Source: Comamonas composti DSM 21721 (GTDB taxonomy: Bacteria; Pseudomonadota; Gammaproteobacteria; Burkholderiales; Burkholderiaceae_C). From it: 64,000 nucleotides of DNA. The DNA lies in assembly GCF_000429845.1 (NCBI RefSeq), contig NZ_KE386972.1, positions 100,830 to 164,829 of the forward strand, in the 5' to 3' direction. Of the stretch, positions 24,497-33,444 are shown piece after piece (within the stretch, counting starts at the first letter, position 1; each line of letters starts with the position of its first letter). Below the pieces are notes generated by a model. That model saw only the letters and a list, made by a program, of their open reading frames with translations, did not search any database and was not told the origin of the DNA. Both the position numbers and the translations under genes were made by a program.

Positions 24497-25779
24497 GCGT
24501 GGGCCTTTCCGGCGGCATCGCCGCCACCATCCCCCTCCTTTGCGAGGCTGTCCAGAATTTCCGCATGGCACTGACCCAGGCTCAGGGCCAGCGCAGCGTC
24601 GATCTCTTCGAGCGCCAGGCGGCGCGCAAACACCTGCGCGGGATCGAGCTCGTGCAGGGATTCGCCGGCCTGGGCCTGCAGGGCGCTAGCGCTCTTGCCG
24701 CGCAGGCGTTTGACGCGCAGCAGCTCCACGGGCTGGCCCTGGCACAGGGTCTGTACACGCTCGGTGAGGTCGGGCAGGTAGTCGTTCTCGGCGACCGTGA
24801 CTTCCAGCCACACTGGTGCACTGGCGGTGCCGGCTGCTGCTGCGGCCTGGATGCAGGCGCCCAGCTCGGCCAAGGTGCCCTGGACCGAGGCCATGGGCTG
24901 AAAGCAGGGCACGGGCAGCGGCGTGACGCGAGGGCTGGTGTCTGGCGTGTCCGCGAGATCGACGAGCAGCATCTGCTTGGCCTGGCCGGCTTCGTCAAAG
25001 CTCAGCGCAATCGGCGAGCCGCTGTAGCGCATGTGCTCCTGGCCGCCGACTTTCTGCGGCTTGTGGATATGGCCCAGCGCCAGGTAGTCCACGGGCGGGA
25101 AGGCATTGCTGGGAAAGGCCTCGAGCGATCCCACATAGATTTCGCGCACGGATTCGCTGCTGCTCGCACCCACCGTGGTCAGATGGCCGGTGGCGATGAT
25201 GGGCAGGTGCCGGCCCAGCTCGGCGGCCAGGGTTTCGCGGCGCTGCAGTGCGGCCGCATAGACCTGCTGGTAGCAGTCCTGGATGGCGGTCTGCAGGGCT
25301 TGCTGCTTGTCCTGGGCGCTTTGCCCGGCCTGGCTTTGCACCAGATCGCGCGGGCGCAGAAAGGGCAGGGCGCAGACCAGGCAACCGGGCCCGGCCTGCT
25401 GCGTGCCGGTGCGGCGCAGCGGCAGCTCCAGCACATGCTGACCGGCATGACCGCTCCACTGGGCGAGCACCTGGGTATTCAGGCGGGCCAGCAGTGCGCG
25501 GCTTTCGCCCAGCGTGGCCACGGAGTCGTGGTTGCCGCCCAGCAGCAGCAGGGAGATGCCCGCGCCATGCAGGCCCACGACGAGCTGACTGTAGAGCTCG
25601 CGCGCATAGCTGGGCGGGGCGCCGGTGTCGAAGATGTCGCCCGCGATCAGCACTGCATCGACCGCGTGCTCCTCGACCTGCTCCAGCAGCCAGGCGATCA
25701 GGGCCGCGTGCTCGGCCTGACGGCTCTTGCCCATGAAGTGCTGGCCCAGATGCCAGTCGGAAGTGTGGAGTATGCGCAT
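24493..25779 (-). CDS. sbcD: Exonuclease SbcCD subunit D (Mre11-like nuclease)
   Basis: 428 residues. Calcineurin-like phosphoesterase motifs are all visible: HTSDWHLGQ (D8, H10), IAGDIFDTG, LLGGNHDS, ATGHLT and ALGHIHKPQ. The C-terminal part is the SbcC-binding cap. First gene of the sbcDC operon; it overlaps sbcC by four bases. The start at 25779 begins directly at MRILHTSDWH, as in the family; nine extra in-frame codons upstream are unlikely. Confidence 0.96.
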   Translation of the reverse strand: MRILHTSDWHLGQHFMGKSRQAEHAALIAWLLEQVEEHAVDAVLIAGDIFDTGAPPSYARELYSQLVVGLHGAGISLLLLGGNHDSVATLGESRALLARLNTQVLAQWSGHAGQHVLELPLRRTGTQQAGPGCLVCALPFLRPRDLVQSQAGQSAQDKQQALQTAIQDCYQQVYAAALQRRETLAAELGRHLPIIATGHLTTVGASSSESVREIYVGSLEAFPSNAFPPVDYLALGHIHKPQKVGGQEHMRYSGSPIALSFDEAGQAKQMLLVDLADTPDTSPRVTPLPVPCFQPMASVQGTLAELGACIQAAAAAGTASAPVWLEVTVAENDYLPDLTERVQTLCQGQPVELLRVKRLRGKSASALQAQAGESLHELDPAQVFARRLALEEIDAALALSLGQCHAEILDSLAKEGDGGGDAAGKAHA

Positions 25780-25835
25780 GGTAGGGATTTGGCCGGGAAC
25801 GCGCACATTGTCGCCGCTGGTTCTGCCGTTATGAA

Positions 25836-25886
25836 TTTGATAGCTGCAAGCGCTTTACCAGCAAGTGCTGCAGCGCTAAAAAGGCT
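25836..25886. repeat. AGCGCTT hairpin repeat, copy 5
   Basis: ATTTGATAGCTGCAAGCGCTT then TACCAGCAAGTGCTGCAGCGCTAAAAAGG. The second arm is altered (AAGTGCTGCAGCGCT). It lies in the divergent gap between sbcD and the methyltransferase gene, so here it cannot be a 3' terminator of either neighbour. Confidence 0.5.
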
Positions 25887-25976
25887 AATTCCCAAGGCCT
25901 GTGACCTCAAGCCATGCTTGGGCCATACTGCGGGCTTGGCGAGGCCATGGGGTCTCGCATGTTCACAGGAGCATGA

Positions 25977-26582
25977 GTGCAGTCAGCAAGCGAGCAGTGG
26001 TTCGACGAAGCGTATTACCAGCGCTTTTATTTCGACAAGAAGACCAGCGTGGCCGATCCCATGCATGTGCAGCGGCTGGGCACGTTCATCTGCTCCTATC
26101 TTGACTATCTGCGCCTGCCCGTGCTGCGCGTGCTCGACATAGGCTGCGGCATAGGCCTGTGGCGCGAGGCCGTGCAGAGCCACTTTCCCGCGGCCAGCTA
26201 CCAGGGCGTGGAGTTCAGCGAATACCTTTGCGGGCGTTTCGGCTGGCAGCGCGGCTCGGTCGTGGACTATGCGGCGGCCGAGCCGTTCGATCTGGTGATC
26301 TGCCAGGGCGTGCTGCCTTATCTGAGCCCTGGCGATCTGCGCCTGGCCATGGACAATCTGGGCCGACTGTCGCGCGGCGCGCTGTATCTGGAGGCCGTGA
26401 CGCGCGAAGACTACGAGCGCGACATCATCGACGAGGACCTCACCGATGCCCGGCTGTTGCGCCACCGCGCCAGCGTTTACCGGCGCGGCCTGGGCGCACA
26501 TTTCAAGCAGCTGGGCGGAGGCCTGTGGCTGAGCCGGGGCTGCAGCCTGCCGCTGTTCGAGCTTGAGTGCCTGGGGGAATGA
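25977..26582 (+). CDS. Class I SAM-dependent methyltransferase
   Basis: 201 residues. SAM-binding motif I VLDIGCGIGLWRE near 50-62, motif II region GVEFSEYLC and an acidic FDLVICQGVLPYL post-motif. The substrate is unknown; no target-recognition domain is visible. A GTG start at 25977 has AGGAG with a five-base spacer; a nearby ATG at 25973 is in another frame. Followed 66 bases later by the DTW gene on the same strand. Confidence 0.85.
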   Translation: MQSASEQWFDEAYYQRFYFDKKTSVADPMHVQRLGTFICSYLDYLRLPVLRVLDIGCGIGLWREAVQSHFPAASYQGVEFSEYLCGRFGWQRGSVVDYAAAEPFDLVICQGVLPYLSPGDLRLAMDNLGRLSRGALYLEAVTREDYERDIIDEDLTDARLLRHRASVYRRGLGAHFKQLGGGLWLSRGCSLPLFELECLGE

Positions 26583-26648
26583 GCCCGGGCAGGCGCGCAC
26601 AATAGCGGGCCCTGTTCCTTCGCCGCCCGGTCCGGCGCGTCCCGCCTC

Positions 26649-27452
26649 ATGCACTCGCCGCAACTTCCTCTGTCCTTTCTGACCTCCGTGGACCCGGGCC
26701 TGCCGCCGCACGCGGTCTCGCGGCTGCGCACGCAGCGGCTGGCGCGCAGCACGCGGCCGTTTCTCTCGCGTGGCGGACCCAGGGGCGAGCGCTGCGAAGG
26801 CTGCCGGCTGCGGCCTTCGCACTGCCTGTGCGCGCTGCGCCCCATGCTGGAGACCGGTGCGGGGTTTTGTCTGGTCATGCACGATGCCGAGCCGCTCAAG
26901 CCCAGCAACACGGGCTGGCTGATTGCCGATGTGGTGTGCGACACCTGGGCCTTCGGCTGGTCGCGCACCGAGCCCGACGCGGCGCTGCTGGCCCTGCTCG
27001 AAGATGCGCGCTGGCAGCCGTATGTGGTGTTTCCCGGCGAGTTCGTGAGCCCGCCCGGGCGGGTGGTGCATGACCTGGCGCCGCACGAGGGGGCCAGGCC
27101 CGGCGCGCGCCCCTTGTTCATCCTGCTGGATGCGACCTGGCCCGAGGCGCGCAAGATGTTCCGCAAGAGCCCTTATCTGGACCGCTTTCCTGTGCTGAGC
27201 CTGCGGCCCGAGCAGGTCTCGGGCTACAGGCTGCGCCGCAGCCAGCGCAGCGACCACTTTTGCACCAGCGAGGTGGCGGCGCTGTGCCTGGAGCTCACGG
27301 GCGATACGCACGATGCGCAGGCAGGCCGCGTGCTGGAGAGCTATCTGCAGGTGTTTTCCGAGCGCTATCTGCAGGCCAAGAACCAGAAGCCGCCCGAGGT
27401 GCACAGCGTGGCAATGCAGGCGCTGTGCTCGGCCATGCGGCCTGAATCGTGA
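26649..27452 (+). CDS. tapT: DTW-domain tRNA aminocarboxypropyltransferase (TapT/YfiP-like)
   Basis: 267 residues. Zinc-type cysteines CEGCRLRPSHCLC near 46-58 and the signature LDATWPEARKMF (the D-x-T-W motif) near 168. The family transfers the 3-amino-3-carboxypropyl group of SAM to uridine in the variable region of tRNAs (acp3U). The C-terminus carries the typical SEVAALCLEL helix. Gene symbol by family resemblance; other DTW subfamilies exist. Confidence 0.83.
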   Translation: MHSPQLPLSFLTSVDPGLPPHAVSRLRTQRLARSTRPFLSRGGPRGERCEGCRLRPSHCLCALRPMLETGAGFCLVMHDAEPLKPSNTGWLIADVVCDTWAFGWSRTEPDAALLALLEDARWQPYVVFPGEFVSPPGRVVHDLAPHEGARPGARPLFILLDATWPEARKMFRKSPYLDRFPVLSLRPEQVSGYRLRRSQRSDHFCTSEVAALCLELTGDTHDAQAGRVLESYLQVFSERYLQAKNQKPPEVHSVAMQALCSAMRPES

Positions 27453-27887
27453 ATGCCTTTCCCGTCCGCCCGCAGGCTTTGGGGCTGCTTTACAGTTGAT
27501 CGAAGTTGTTACAAAAACGGGCTTCGCACGCCTTATGACCCCGCGAAGGGGGTAACGGCGCTTTTGCGACTGCAAAAATCTGTTTAAATCGCCCGAGGCT
27601 GACGGCAAGCTTGCAGTTTTCCCCATGTGCTCGCAGCGTCTGAAGGTCCATGCAGCAGAAGTCGGGTCTGCCCCCATCTCGACTTCTGCACTGTTGCATG
27701 GCCTGCCTAGGGACGGTTCACCGCCCAAGGCTTGCAGTCGCTGCATGCACATGGCTTGTGATGCGCAATGCCCTGTTACGCACGCCCTTTTTCAGCCTTC
27801 ACATACTGCGCTGCCAGGCTCTTGCCAGGTTGTGCTCTTTGTTTGCAAGCCTGGCCATAGCCCGGGCGAAAGGAAAGGTGCCCGGTT
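27453..27887. other. 435-base gap with no recognised feature
   Basis: This stretch lies between the DTW gene and the acyltransferase. A less GC-rich pocket at about 27490-27600 is the likely promoter area of the downstream gene. Short open frames here have no family resemblance and no ribosome-binding site. No RNA gene or repeat seen. Confidence 0.5.
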
Positions 27888-27890
27888 TTG

Positions 27891-28964
27891 GTGGATAAGG
27901 TCTACAAGCTGAGCTACAACCCAGCCCTCGATGGCTTGAGGGGCGTGGCAATCCTTCTGGTGATTCTTTCGCATGCTCATGCTCCACTGTTCGATGGAGC
28001 GTTCTTCGGTGTGGATTTGTTCTTCGTGCTCAGCGGGTTTTTGATCACCTCGCTGCTGCTCATCGAGTTCGATACCACCCAGCGCCTGGATTACTGGCGT
28101 TTTTACCGGCGGCGCTTTTTCCGCCTCATGCCGGCCCTGGTCCTGTTTCTCGGCGTCTACTGTCTGGTCGCGCCCTATCTGTGGCCGGACCTGACCGACA
28201 TCTACTCGGATGCCCTGGTCTCGGTTCTTTATCTTGCCGATTACGGCATTGCCTTCTTCGACAGTCCCGACACCTTGCTGCACATGTGGTCGCTCTCGGT
28301 GGAGGAGCACTTCTACCTGATCTGGCCGCCGCTGCTCATGCTGCTGCTGCGTCGCACGGGGCGGGAGCGCCTGTGGCGTCCGCTGCTCATGCTGTGGCTG
28401 CTGAGCTGGCTGTGGCGCGTGTTCTGGGTCGAGCAGGGCCAGCATTTCTACGAAATCTTCTTTCGCTTCGACACGCGGGCCTCGGGCCTGGTCGCAGGCT
28501 CTTTGCTGGCCGCGCTCATGGCAGGCAAGCCGGGCTTTGCCCAGGGCGTGCAGGCACGCATGCACCATGCCATGTGGCTGCCGCTGGCCGTGCCTTTGCT
28601 GATGGCCCTCTCCTGGGACAACCAGGACGCCATGCTCTGGGGCATTACCGTGGTCGAGTGCGCGGCCATCGTGGTGCTGATCGCCGTGCAGCAAGGCCAT
28701 GGTCTGGTGTATGACATGCTGACATCGCCCATGCTGGTGCGTCTGGGCAAGCTGTCCTATGGCGTCTATCTATGGCATTACCCGGTGGTGCGCTATCTGC
28801 GTGTCGAGTTTTCCTGGCCCGTGGTCGTGGTCCTGGGCTTGGCCATTTCAGTCGCCCTGTCGGCCCTGTCGTTCTACACGGTGGAGCGCTGGGCGCTGCG
28901 CTGGCGCGATCGCCCGTCCAAGCCCCAAAGAGAGCCACAGGGCCTGTCGGTGAATACGCCTTGA
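27891..28964 (+). CDS. Acyltransferase-3 family integral membrane protein (OafA/YrhL type)
   Basis: About 357 residues and about ten membrane segments. N-terminal LDGLRGVAILLVILSHAHAP with the conserved Arg and the catalytic-type His of the family, then FFVLSGFLITSLLL and the WSLSVEEHFYLIWPPLL block. These proteins O-acylate lipopolysaccharide, exopolysaccharide or other glycans at the inner membrane. No fused SGNH domain. Start is either GTG 27891 or the preceding TTG 27888; AGGAAAGG lies 9-12 bases upstream. It stands alone, so the acceptor cannot be inferred. Confidence 0.9.
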   Translation: MDKVYKLSYNPALDGLRGVAILLVILSHAHAPLFDGAFFGVDLFFVLSGFLITSLLLIEFDTTQRLDYWRFYRRRFFRLMPALVLFLGVYCLVAPYLWPDLTDIYSDALVSVLYLADYGIAFFDSPDTLLHMWSLSVEEHFYLIWPPLLMLLLRRTGRERLWRPLLMLWLLSWLWRVFWVEQGQHFYEIFFRFDTRASGLVAGSLLAALMAGKPGFAQGVQARMHHAMWLPLAVPLLMALSWDNQDAMLWGITVVECAAIVVLIAVQQGHGLVYDMLTSPMLVRLGKLSYGVYLWHYPVVRYLRVEFSWPVVVVLGLAISVALSALSFYTVERWALRWRDRPSKPQREPQGLSVNTP

Positions 28965-28997
28965 TCCATTGGCAGGCCCGGAACGGGGGCTGCAGGC

Positions 28998-29630
28998 TTA
29001 AAAGCCGGCTCCCGGCTGGGCCAGGTACTCTTTCTCCTTGGCCGTGCTTTCGCGCCCGAGAATCGCGTTGCGATGCGGAAAGCGACCATAGTCTGCGATG
29101 ACTTCGCGGTGCTTGTGGGCGTAGTCCAGCGTGCCCTCGAGAAAGTCCCGGGTCTCGGGCGTGGCCTGCTCGGCCAGGGCAGCGAAGGCGGCCACACTGC
29201 GCTCCTGCAGGCTCAGATCTTCGGCATGCTCCAGCGGCAGGTAGCAAAAAATCCGGGTCACCAGGGGCAGTTGCCGGTCATGGCCCAGGGCCATGCCTTC
29301 GAGTGCCAGGGCCAGCGCACGCGCGTCGCCTGCAAAGCTGCGCGGCGTGGCGCGGTAGATGTTGCGGGTGAACTGGTCCAGCAGCAGCAACAGACCCAGG
29401 CGGCCTCTGGGCGTGGCAGCCCATGCATCGAGCTCGCCTGCGAGGGCGCGCTCCACCCAGGGGCCAAAGCGTTCGCGCATCTCCCGGTCCGTGGCTTCGG
29501 ACTTGGTGAACCACAGGGTCTTGCGCTCCAGGGCCTGCGTATCCTCGGGCTGGGCCGAGCCAAACCAGTACTCGAGGATCTGGTCCAGCTGCATGTCGGG
29601 GGCGTTGGCAAAAGATTGTCGCTCTGTCAT
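28998..29630 (-). CDS. DUF924 family protein
   Basis: 210 residues, all-helical. Family pattern: ILEYWFGS at the N-terminus, KSEATDREMRERFGPWVERAL, LLLLLDQFTRNIYR and FCYLPLEHAED. Structurally TPR-like; biochemical function is unknown. Tail-to-tail with the acyltransferase gene (33 bases apart) and divergent from the lipoprotein gene. Confidence 0.9.
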   Translation of the reverse strand: MTERQSFANAPDMQLDQILEYWFGSAQPEDTQALERKTLWFTKSEATDREMRERFGPWVERALAGELDAWAATPRGRLGLLLLLDQFTRNIYRATPRSFAGDARALALALEGMALGHDRQLPLVTRIFCYLPLEHAEDLSLQERSVAAFAALAEQATPETRDFLEGTLDYAHKHREVIADYGRFPHRNAILGRESTAKEKEYLAQPGAGF

Positions 29631-29917
29631 CGGTTTGGCGCACTCAGGCGTTCTTGTGAGAGGGCTTGTATTGTGTGACGGCGCTGAACTTTTGCAGCCA
29701 CAGGCTGCTCAAAACCCTGGTTCTGTAAGAAGGGAGCTCGTTACCCACAGGCATCCCCCATGGGTCCACACAGATTTATGCACATCTTTTCCCAATGCTT
29801 GTACAGTCACCGGATCCCTGGGAAAGCGGGTCCCGGCTCATCACAAAACATTGCCTGATCTACATGCCGTAGAGGCGCCCTGGCAGCTGGCTGCCATTTT
29901 TCTGGAAGTTGGTTTCC

Positions 29918-30487
29918 GTGCTCAATCGTCGTTCTTGCTTATGGGTTCTGGCCAGTGGTCTGGCCGTTGCAGCCAGCGGGTGCTCGGGCCAGGTGCCTGG
30001 CAGCGTCACGGTATCGCGGCAAAAGCTGCAGGACATGGTGGCCCAGCGTTTCCCAAAACAGTTTCCCGTGGCCGGCATGCTGCAGTTCAAGCTCGCCCCC
30101 CCTGCGCTGAATCTGCAACCCGAGCGCAACATGCTCAATGCCATGCTGCCGGCCGAGCTCTCGGGGCCCGTGCTCAAGCAGGTCTATGCGGGCAGGATGG
30201 ATGTGGACTTTGCGCTGCGCTACGAGTCCACGGACCGCACGCTGCGCGCCCACCAGATCAAGGTCAACACCTTGCATCTAGAAGGCCTGACTCCGGCCCT
30301 GAGCGACATGCTGACCACCTATGCGAGCGTGCTCGCCGAGCAGGCCCTGGGCCAGGTCGTGCTCTACCAGCTGCAGGAAAAGGACCTGGCGCTGGCCGAC
30401 TCGCTGAATATCGAACCCGGCGCGATCACGGTAACGCCTCAGGGATTGAACATCACTCTGGTGCAGAAAAAGCCGGCCGCGCATTGA
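29918..30487 (+). CDS. DUF1439 lipoprotein (YceB-like)
   Basis: 189 residues from a GTG at 29918, nine bases after GGAAG; a TTG at 29909 is a weaker alternative. Signal peptide with lipobox AASGC, so the mature protein is lipid-anchored, probably in the outer membrane. The remaining sequence (VSRQKLQDMVAQRFP near the start, then beta-rich repeats) fits DUF1439, a lipid-binding-like fold of unknown role. Monocistronic by spacing. Confidence 0.85.
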   Translation: MLNRRSCLWVLASGLAVAASGCSGQVPGSVTVSRQKLQDMVAQRFPKQFPVAGMLQFKLAPPALNLQPERNMLNAMLPAELSGPVLKQVYAGRMDVDFALRYESTDRTLRAHQIKVNTLHLEGLTPALSDMLTTYASVLAEQALGQVVLYQLQEKDLALADSLNIEPGAITVTPQGLNITLVQKKPAAH

Positions 30488-30643
30488 GCGGTCTGCCCTG
30501 CCTGAACACAGACTCGGAAAGCGCGAAGCTGAGACTGCAAAAACACTGCGGGCGGATACGGCGCTGAGCCTGCATCTGCACCGGCCGGATGTTGGGGTTA
30601 GGATGCCTTGCTTGCTGTTCCAACCCTTTCTTCGAGGTGTTTG

Positions 30644-31366
30644 ATGACTTCCCAGAACCCGCTTTCCACTTTTTCCGTCACGCGCAAATGGCCTGCGGCC
30701 CACCCCGAGCGCCTGCAGCTTTATTCGCTGCCCACGCCCAACGGCGTCAAGATCTCGATTGCGCTGGAAGAGATGCAACTGCCCTATGAGGCGCACCTGG
30801 TCAGCTTCGAGACCAACGACCAGCTCACGCCCGAGTTCGTGGGCACCTTTCCCAACAACAAGATTCCGGCCATCATCGACCCCCAGGGTCCGCACGGCAA
30901 ACCGCTGGTGCTGTTCGAATCAGGCGCCATCCTGATCTATCTGGCCGAGAAGTGCGCCAGCCCCTTGCTGCCCGTCGAGCCGGCTGCGCGCTATGAAACC
31001 CTGCAGTGGCTGATGTTCCAGATGGGCGGCGTGGGCCCGATGTTCGGCCAGGTCGGCTTCTTCCACAAATACGCGGGCAAGAGCTTCGAGGACAAGCGCC
31101 CGCGCGACCGCTACGTCAACGAAGCGGCACGCCTGCTGCGCGTGCTGGAGCAGCGCATGCAGGGCCGCACCTGGATCATGGGCGAGACCTACACGATTGC
31201 CGACATCGCCATCTGGCCCTGGGTGCGCAACATGGTCACGGAGAGCGGCTACAACGCCGCAAGCCTGGTCGGCTGGAGCGAGTGCACCGAGCTGCAGCGC
31301 GTGCTTGCGGCCTTCGAGCAGCGCCCGGCCGTGCAAAAGGGCTTGCAGATTCCGCCACGCGGCTGA
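30644..31366 (+). CDS. Glutathione S-transferase, Nu-class-like
   Basis: 240 residues. Thioredoxin-fold N-domain with LYSLPTPNGVKISIALEE, the Thr-Pro-Asn pattern of Nu-class (YfcG/YghU) disulfide-bond oxidoreductases, then NNKIPAIIDP and FESGAILIYLAEK for glutathione binding. The C-domain ends with the YTIADIAIWPWV helix. Cytoplasmic; likely glutathione-dependent disulfide reductase or peroxidase rather than a classical conjugating enzyme. A different GST class is encoded at 50011. Confidence 0.92.
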   Translation: MTSQNPLSTFSVTRKWPAAHPERLQLYSLPTPNGVKISIALEEMQLPYEAHLVSFETNDQLTPEFVGTFPNNKIPAIIDPQGPHGKPLVLFESGAILIYLAEKCASPLLPVEPAARYETLQWLMFQMGGVGPMFGQVGFFHKYAGKSFEDKRPRDRYVNEAARLLRVLEQRMQGRTWIMGETYTIADIAIWPWVRNMVTESGYNAASLVGWSECTELQRVLAAFEQRPAVQKGLQIPPRG

Positions 31367-31504
31367 GCCCGGCGCCGCTTGCGGCAGCACACTGTTGCAT
31401 GCCTGGGCCGGACTGTTGCGCCCACGGTGGCTTTCAAACGCGGCTCCAGCCCGCATGTGAGTGCTTGACGCGCCTGGATGGCGCGCACTCACAAGGACAG
31501 CCAC

Positions 31505-32578
31505 ATGACCCAAGCCACTCCCATTCTGCAAGTCCAGCCCCTGGGGCCTCTTTGGCCGACCATGGACCCGTTTCTGTTCTGCGCCCACCACGACGACGCC
31601 TATCCGGCCAGCAACGGGCAGATGGGCGTAGAGGCCGTGGAGTTCGAGGGTCGGCACATGGGCAGCGACTTCAGCCGCCGCGACGGCTTTTCCATGTACC
31701 ACGGCGAGCCGGTCCCGGGCTTTCCCGGCCATCCGCATCGCGGCTTCGAGACCGTGACCCTGGTGCGCAAGGGCCTGATCGATCACTCCGACTCCCTGGG
31801 TGCTGCGGCGCGCTACGGCGGCGGCGATGTGCAGTGGCTGACCGCAGGCCGGGGCATCCAGCATGCGGAGATGTTTCCGCTGCTGGAGACCGGACAGGCC
31901 AACCCGCTGGAGCTGTTCCAGATCTGGCTCAACCTGCCTGCACGCTCCAAGATGGTGGAGCCGCACTTCACCATGTTCTGGCACGAGCGCATTCCGCGCA
32001 TCACACAGCACGATGCCCAGGGACGCGAGACCGAGATCACGGTGATTGCGGGCGCCCTGCCCGCCACCGGCGAGCAGCCGCAGGCCAGGCCGCTGGCGCC
32101 GCCACCCGAATCCTGGGCCGCCGATCCCGGGGCCGATGTCGCGATCTGGACCTTGAAGCTCGCGCCTGGCGCACGCTGGACCCTGCCGCGCGCGGCCGGC
32201 GAGGCCACGCAGCGCATGCTCTACTTCTTTGCGGGCGCGGGCCTGCGGATCGGCGGCAAGGCCGTGCATGCGCATGCGGCCCTGCAAGTCAATGCCCAGC
32301 ACGACTGGGAGTTGTTCAACGGCGGCAATGCGCCCATCGAATGCCTGCTGCTGCAAGGCCGGCCGATCGGCGAGCCCGTGGTCCAGTACGGCCCGTTCGT
32401 GATGAACAGCCAGGAGCAGATCATGCAAACCCTGCAGGATTACCGCCGCACCCAGTTCGGCGGCTGGCCCTGGTCCGACCAGGCACCCGTGCACGGCGCA
32501 CAGTACCGGCGCTTTGCACGCTACCCGGGCCGGACCGAGGATGAGGAGCCGGCTTTCGCAGCCGCACGCCAAGGCTGA
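31505..32578 (+). CDS. Pirin family protein, second copy (long form)
   Basis: 357 residues, longer than the first pirin. Metal residues H76 and H78 (PGHPHRGFETVTL) and H120/E122 (GIQHAEMFP) are intact. The N-terminus has an added segment around CAHHDDAYPASNGQMG and the centre an insertion rich in Pro/Ala. Start at the ATG after ACAAGGACAGCCAC. It follows the Nu-class GST by 138 bases and precedes slyD, so a redox or stress setting is plausible but unproven. Confidence 0.92.
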   Translation: MTQATPILQVQPLGPLWPTMDPFLFCAHHDDAYPASNGQMGVEAVEFEGRHMGSDFSRRDGFSMYHGEPVPGFPGHPHRGFETVTLVRKGLIDHSDSLGAAARYGGGDVQWLTAGRGIQHAEMFPLLETGQANPLELFQIWLNLPARSKMVEPHFTMFWHERIPRITQHDAQGRETEITVIAGALPATGEQPQARPLAPPPESWAADPGADVAIWTLKLAPGARWTLPRAAGEATQRMLYFFAGAGLRIGGKAVHAHAALQVNAQHDWELFNGGNAPIECLLLQGRPIGEPVVQYGPFVMNSQEQIMQTLQDYRRTQFGGWPWSDQAPVHGAQYRRFARYPGRTEDEEPAFAAARQG

Positions 32579-32691
32579 GACAATGCGGGTCGGGGCGCTG
32601 CGATCGCAGCGCCTTTTCTGACCACGACCTGCGCGAGTCCGGCACCAGGCCGGAACTGCTGCTTGCGCAGGTCCCATCGAGTTTTCATGCC

Positions 32692-33162
32692 ATGAACATC
32701 ACCCAAGACTGCGCCGTCACCATCCGCTACAAGATCACCGACAAGCTGGGCAAGCTGCTGGACCAGGGCGATGTGGCCTATCTGCATGGCGGCTACGACA
32801 ACATCTTCGCCAAGGTCGAAGCCGCGCTGGACGGCAAGACCGTGGGCGACACCCAGACCGTGGATCTGGCCGTGGACGAGGCCTTTGGCGCGCGTGACGA
32901 AAGCCTCAAGCGCAGCATCCCAAAGGGCGAGTTTCCCCCGGGCGTGAAGGTGGGCGGCCAGTTGCGCGGCACCAATGACCAGGGCGAACCCCAGATCTAC
33001 CACGTGGTCAAGATCAAGGGCCCGGTCGTGCTCCTTGACGGCAACCACCCCCTGGCCGGCCAGGAGCTGCGCTTTTCCTGCAAGATCAACGAAGTGCGTG
33101 CGGCCACGGCTGTGGAAATCGAGCACCGCCATGTGCATGGCGGACATGGACACCACCATTGA
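32692..33162 (+). CDS. slyD: FKBP-type peptidyl-prolyl isomerase SlyD
   Basis: 156 residues. FKBP domain interrupted by the IF (insert-in-flap) domain, as in SlyD: YKITDKLGKLLD, GKTVGDTQTVDLAVDEAFG, then the IF segment and HPLAGQELRFSCKINEVR. The C-terminus is a short histidine-rich tail (HRHVHGGHGHHH), much shorter than in E. coli SlyD but still able to bind Ni or Zn. Folding helper and metal chaperone in the cytoplasm. Confidence 0.93.
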   Translation: MNITQDCAVTIRYKITDKLGKLLDQGDVAYLHGGYDNIFAKVEAALDGKTVGDTQTVDLAVDEAFGARDESLKRSIPKGEFPPGVKVGGQLRGTNDQGEPQIYHVVKIKGPVVLLDGNHPLAGQELRFSCKINEVRAATAVEIEHRHVHGGHGHHH

Positions 33163-33217
33163 GCCTGGCCCCCTCGCTCCTTTGGGAACCGGGACTTTGA
33201 CGAGGCCAGCCAAGGCC

Positions 33218-33238
33218 TCAGAACGTGTTTACGATCTC
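33218..33238. repeat. Solo terminal repeat of the MITE-like family
   Basis: An exact copy of the 18-base terminus GAACGTGTTTACGATCTC at 33221-33238, preceded by TCA, without a partner end or recognisable interior within the following 200 bases. It may be an abortive or deleted insertion in the slyD/permease gap. Confidence 0.55.
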
Positions 33239-33444
33239 AGAATTCATCTAAAAAGTGAGCTGCCAGCGCCCTTCATTCCTTGACTTCAGATGTTTTTCTA
33301 TCTGAAGTGTCGGCGGCCTCAAATCTGAAGTGCAACACCCTTCAAAGTTGAGGCCACTTCGCCCGGTCTCTGACACAGAGCATCCGTGCGTCCCTTTCCG
33401 CCATCGCGACCCAAAGACCTCGGATGGTGCCCAAACCAGGCGCT

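Noticed and set aside
22079..24574. 831-codon open frame on the plus strand opposite sbcC
   Set aside because: It is Leu/Gln/Gly-rich low-complexity antisense of the SbcC coiled coil, has no family motif, and is explained by the GC-rich codon bias of the real gene.
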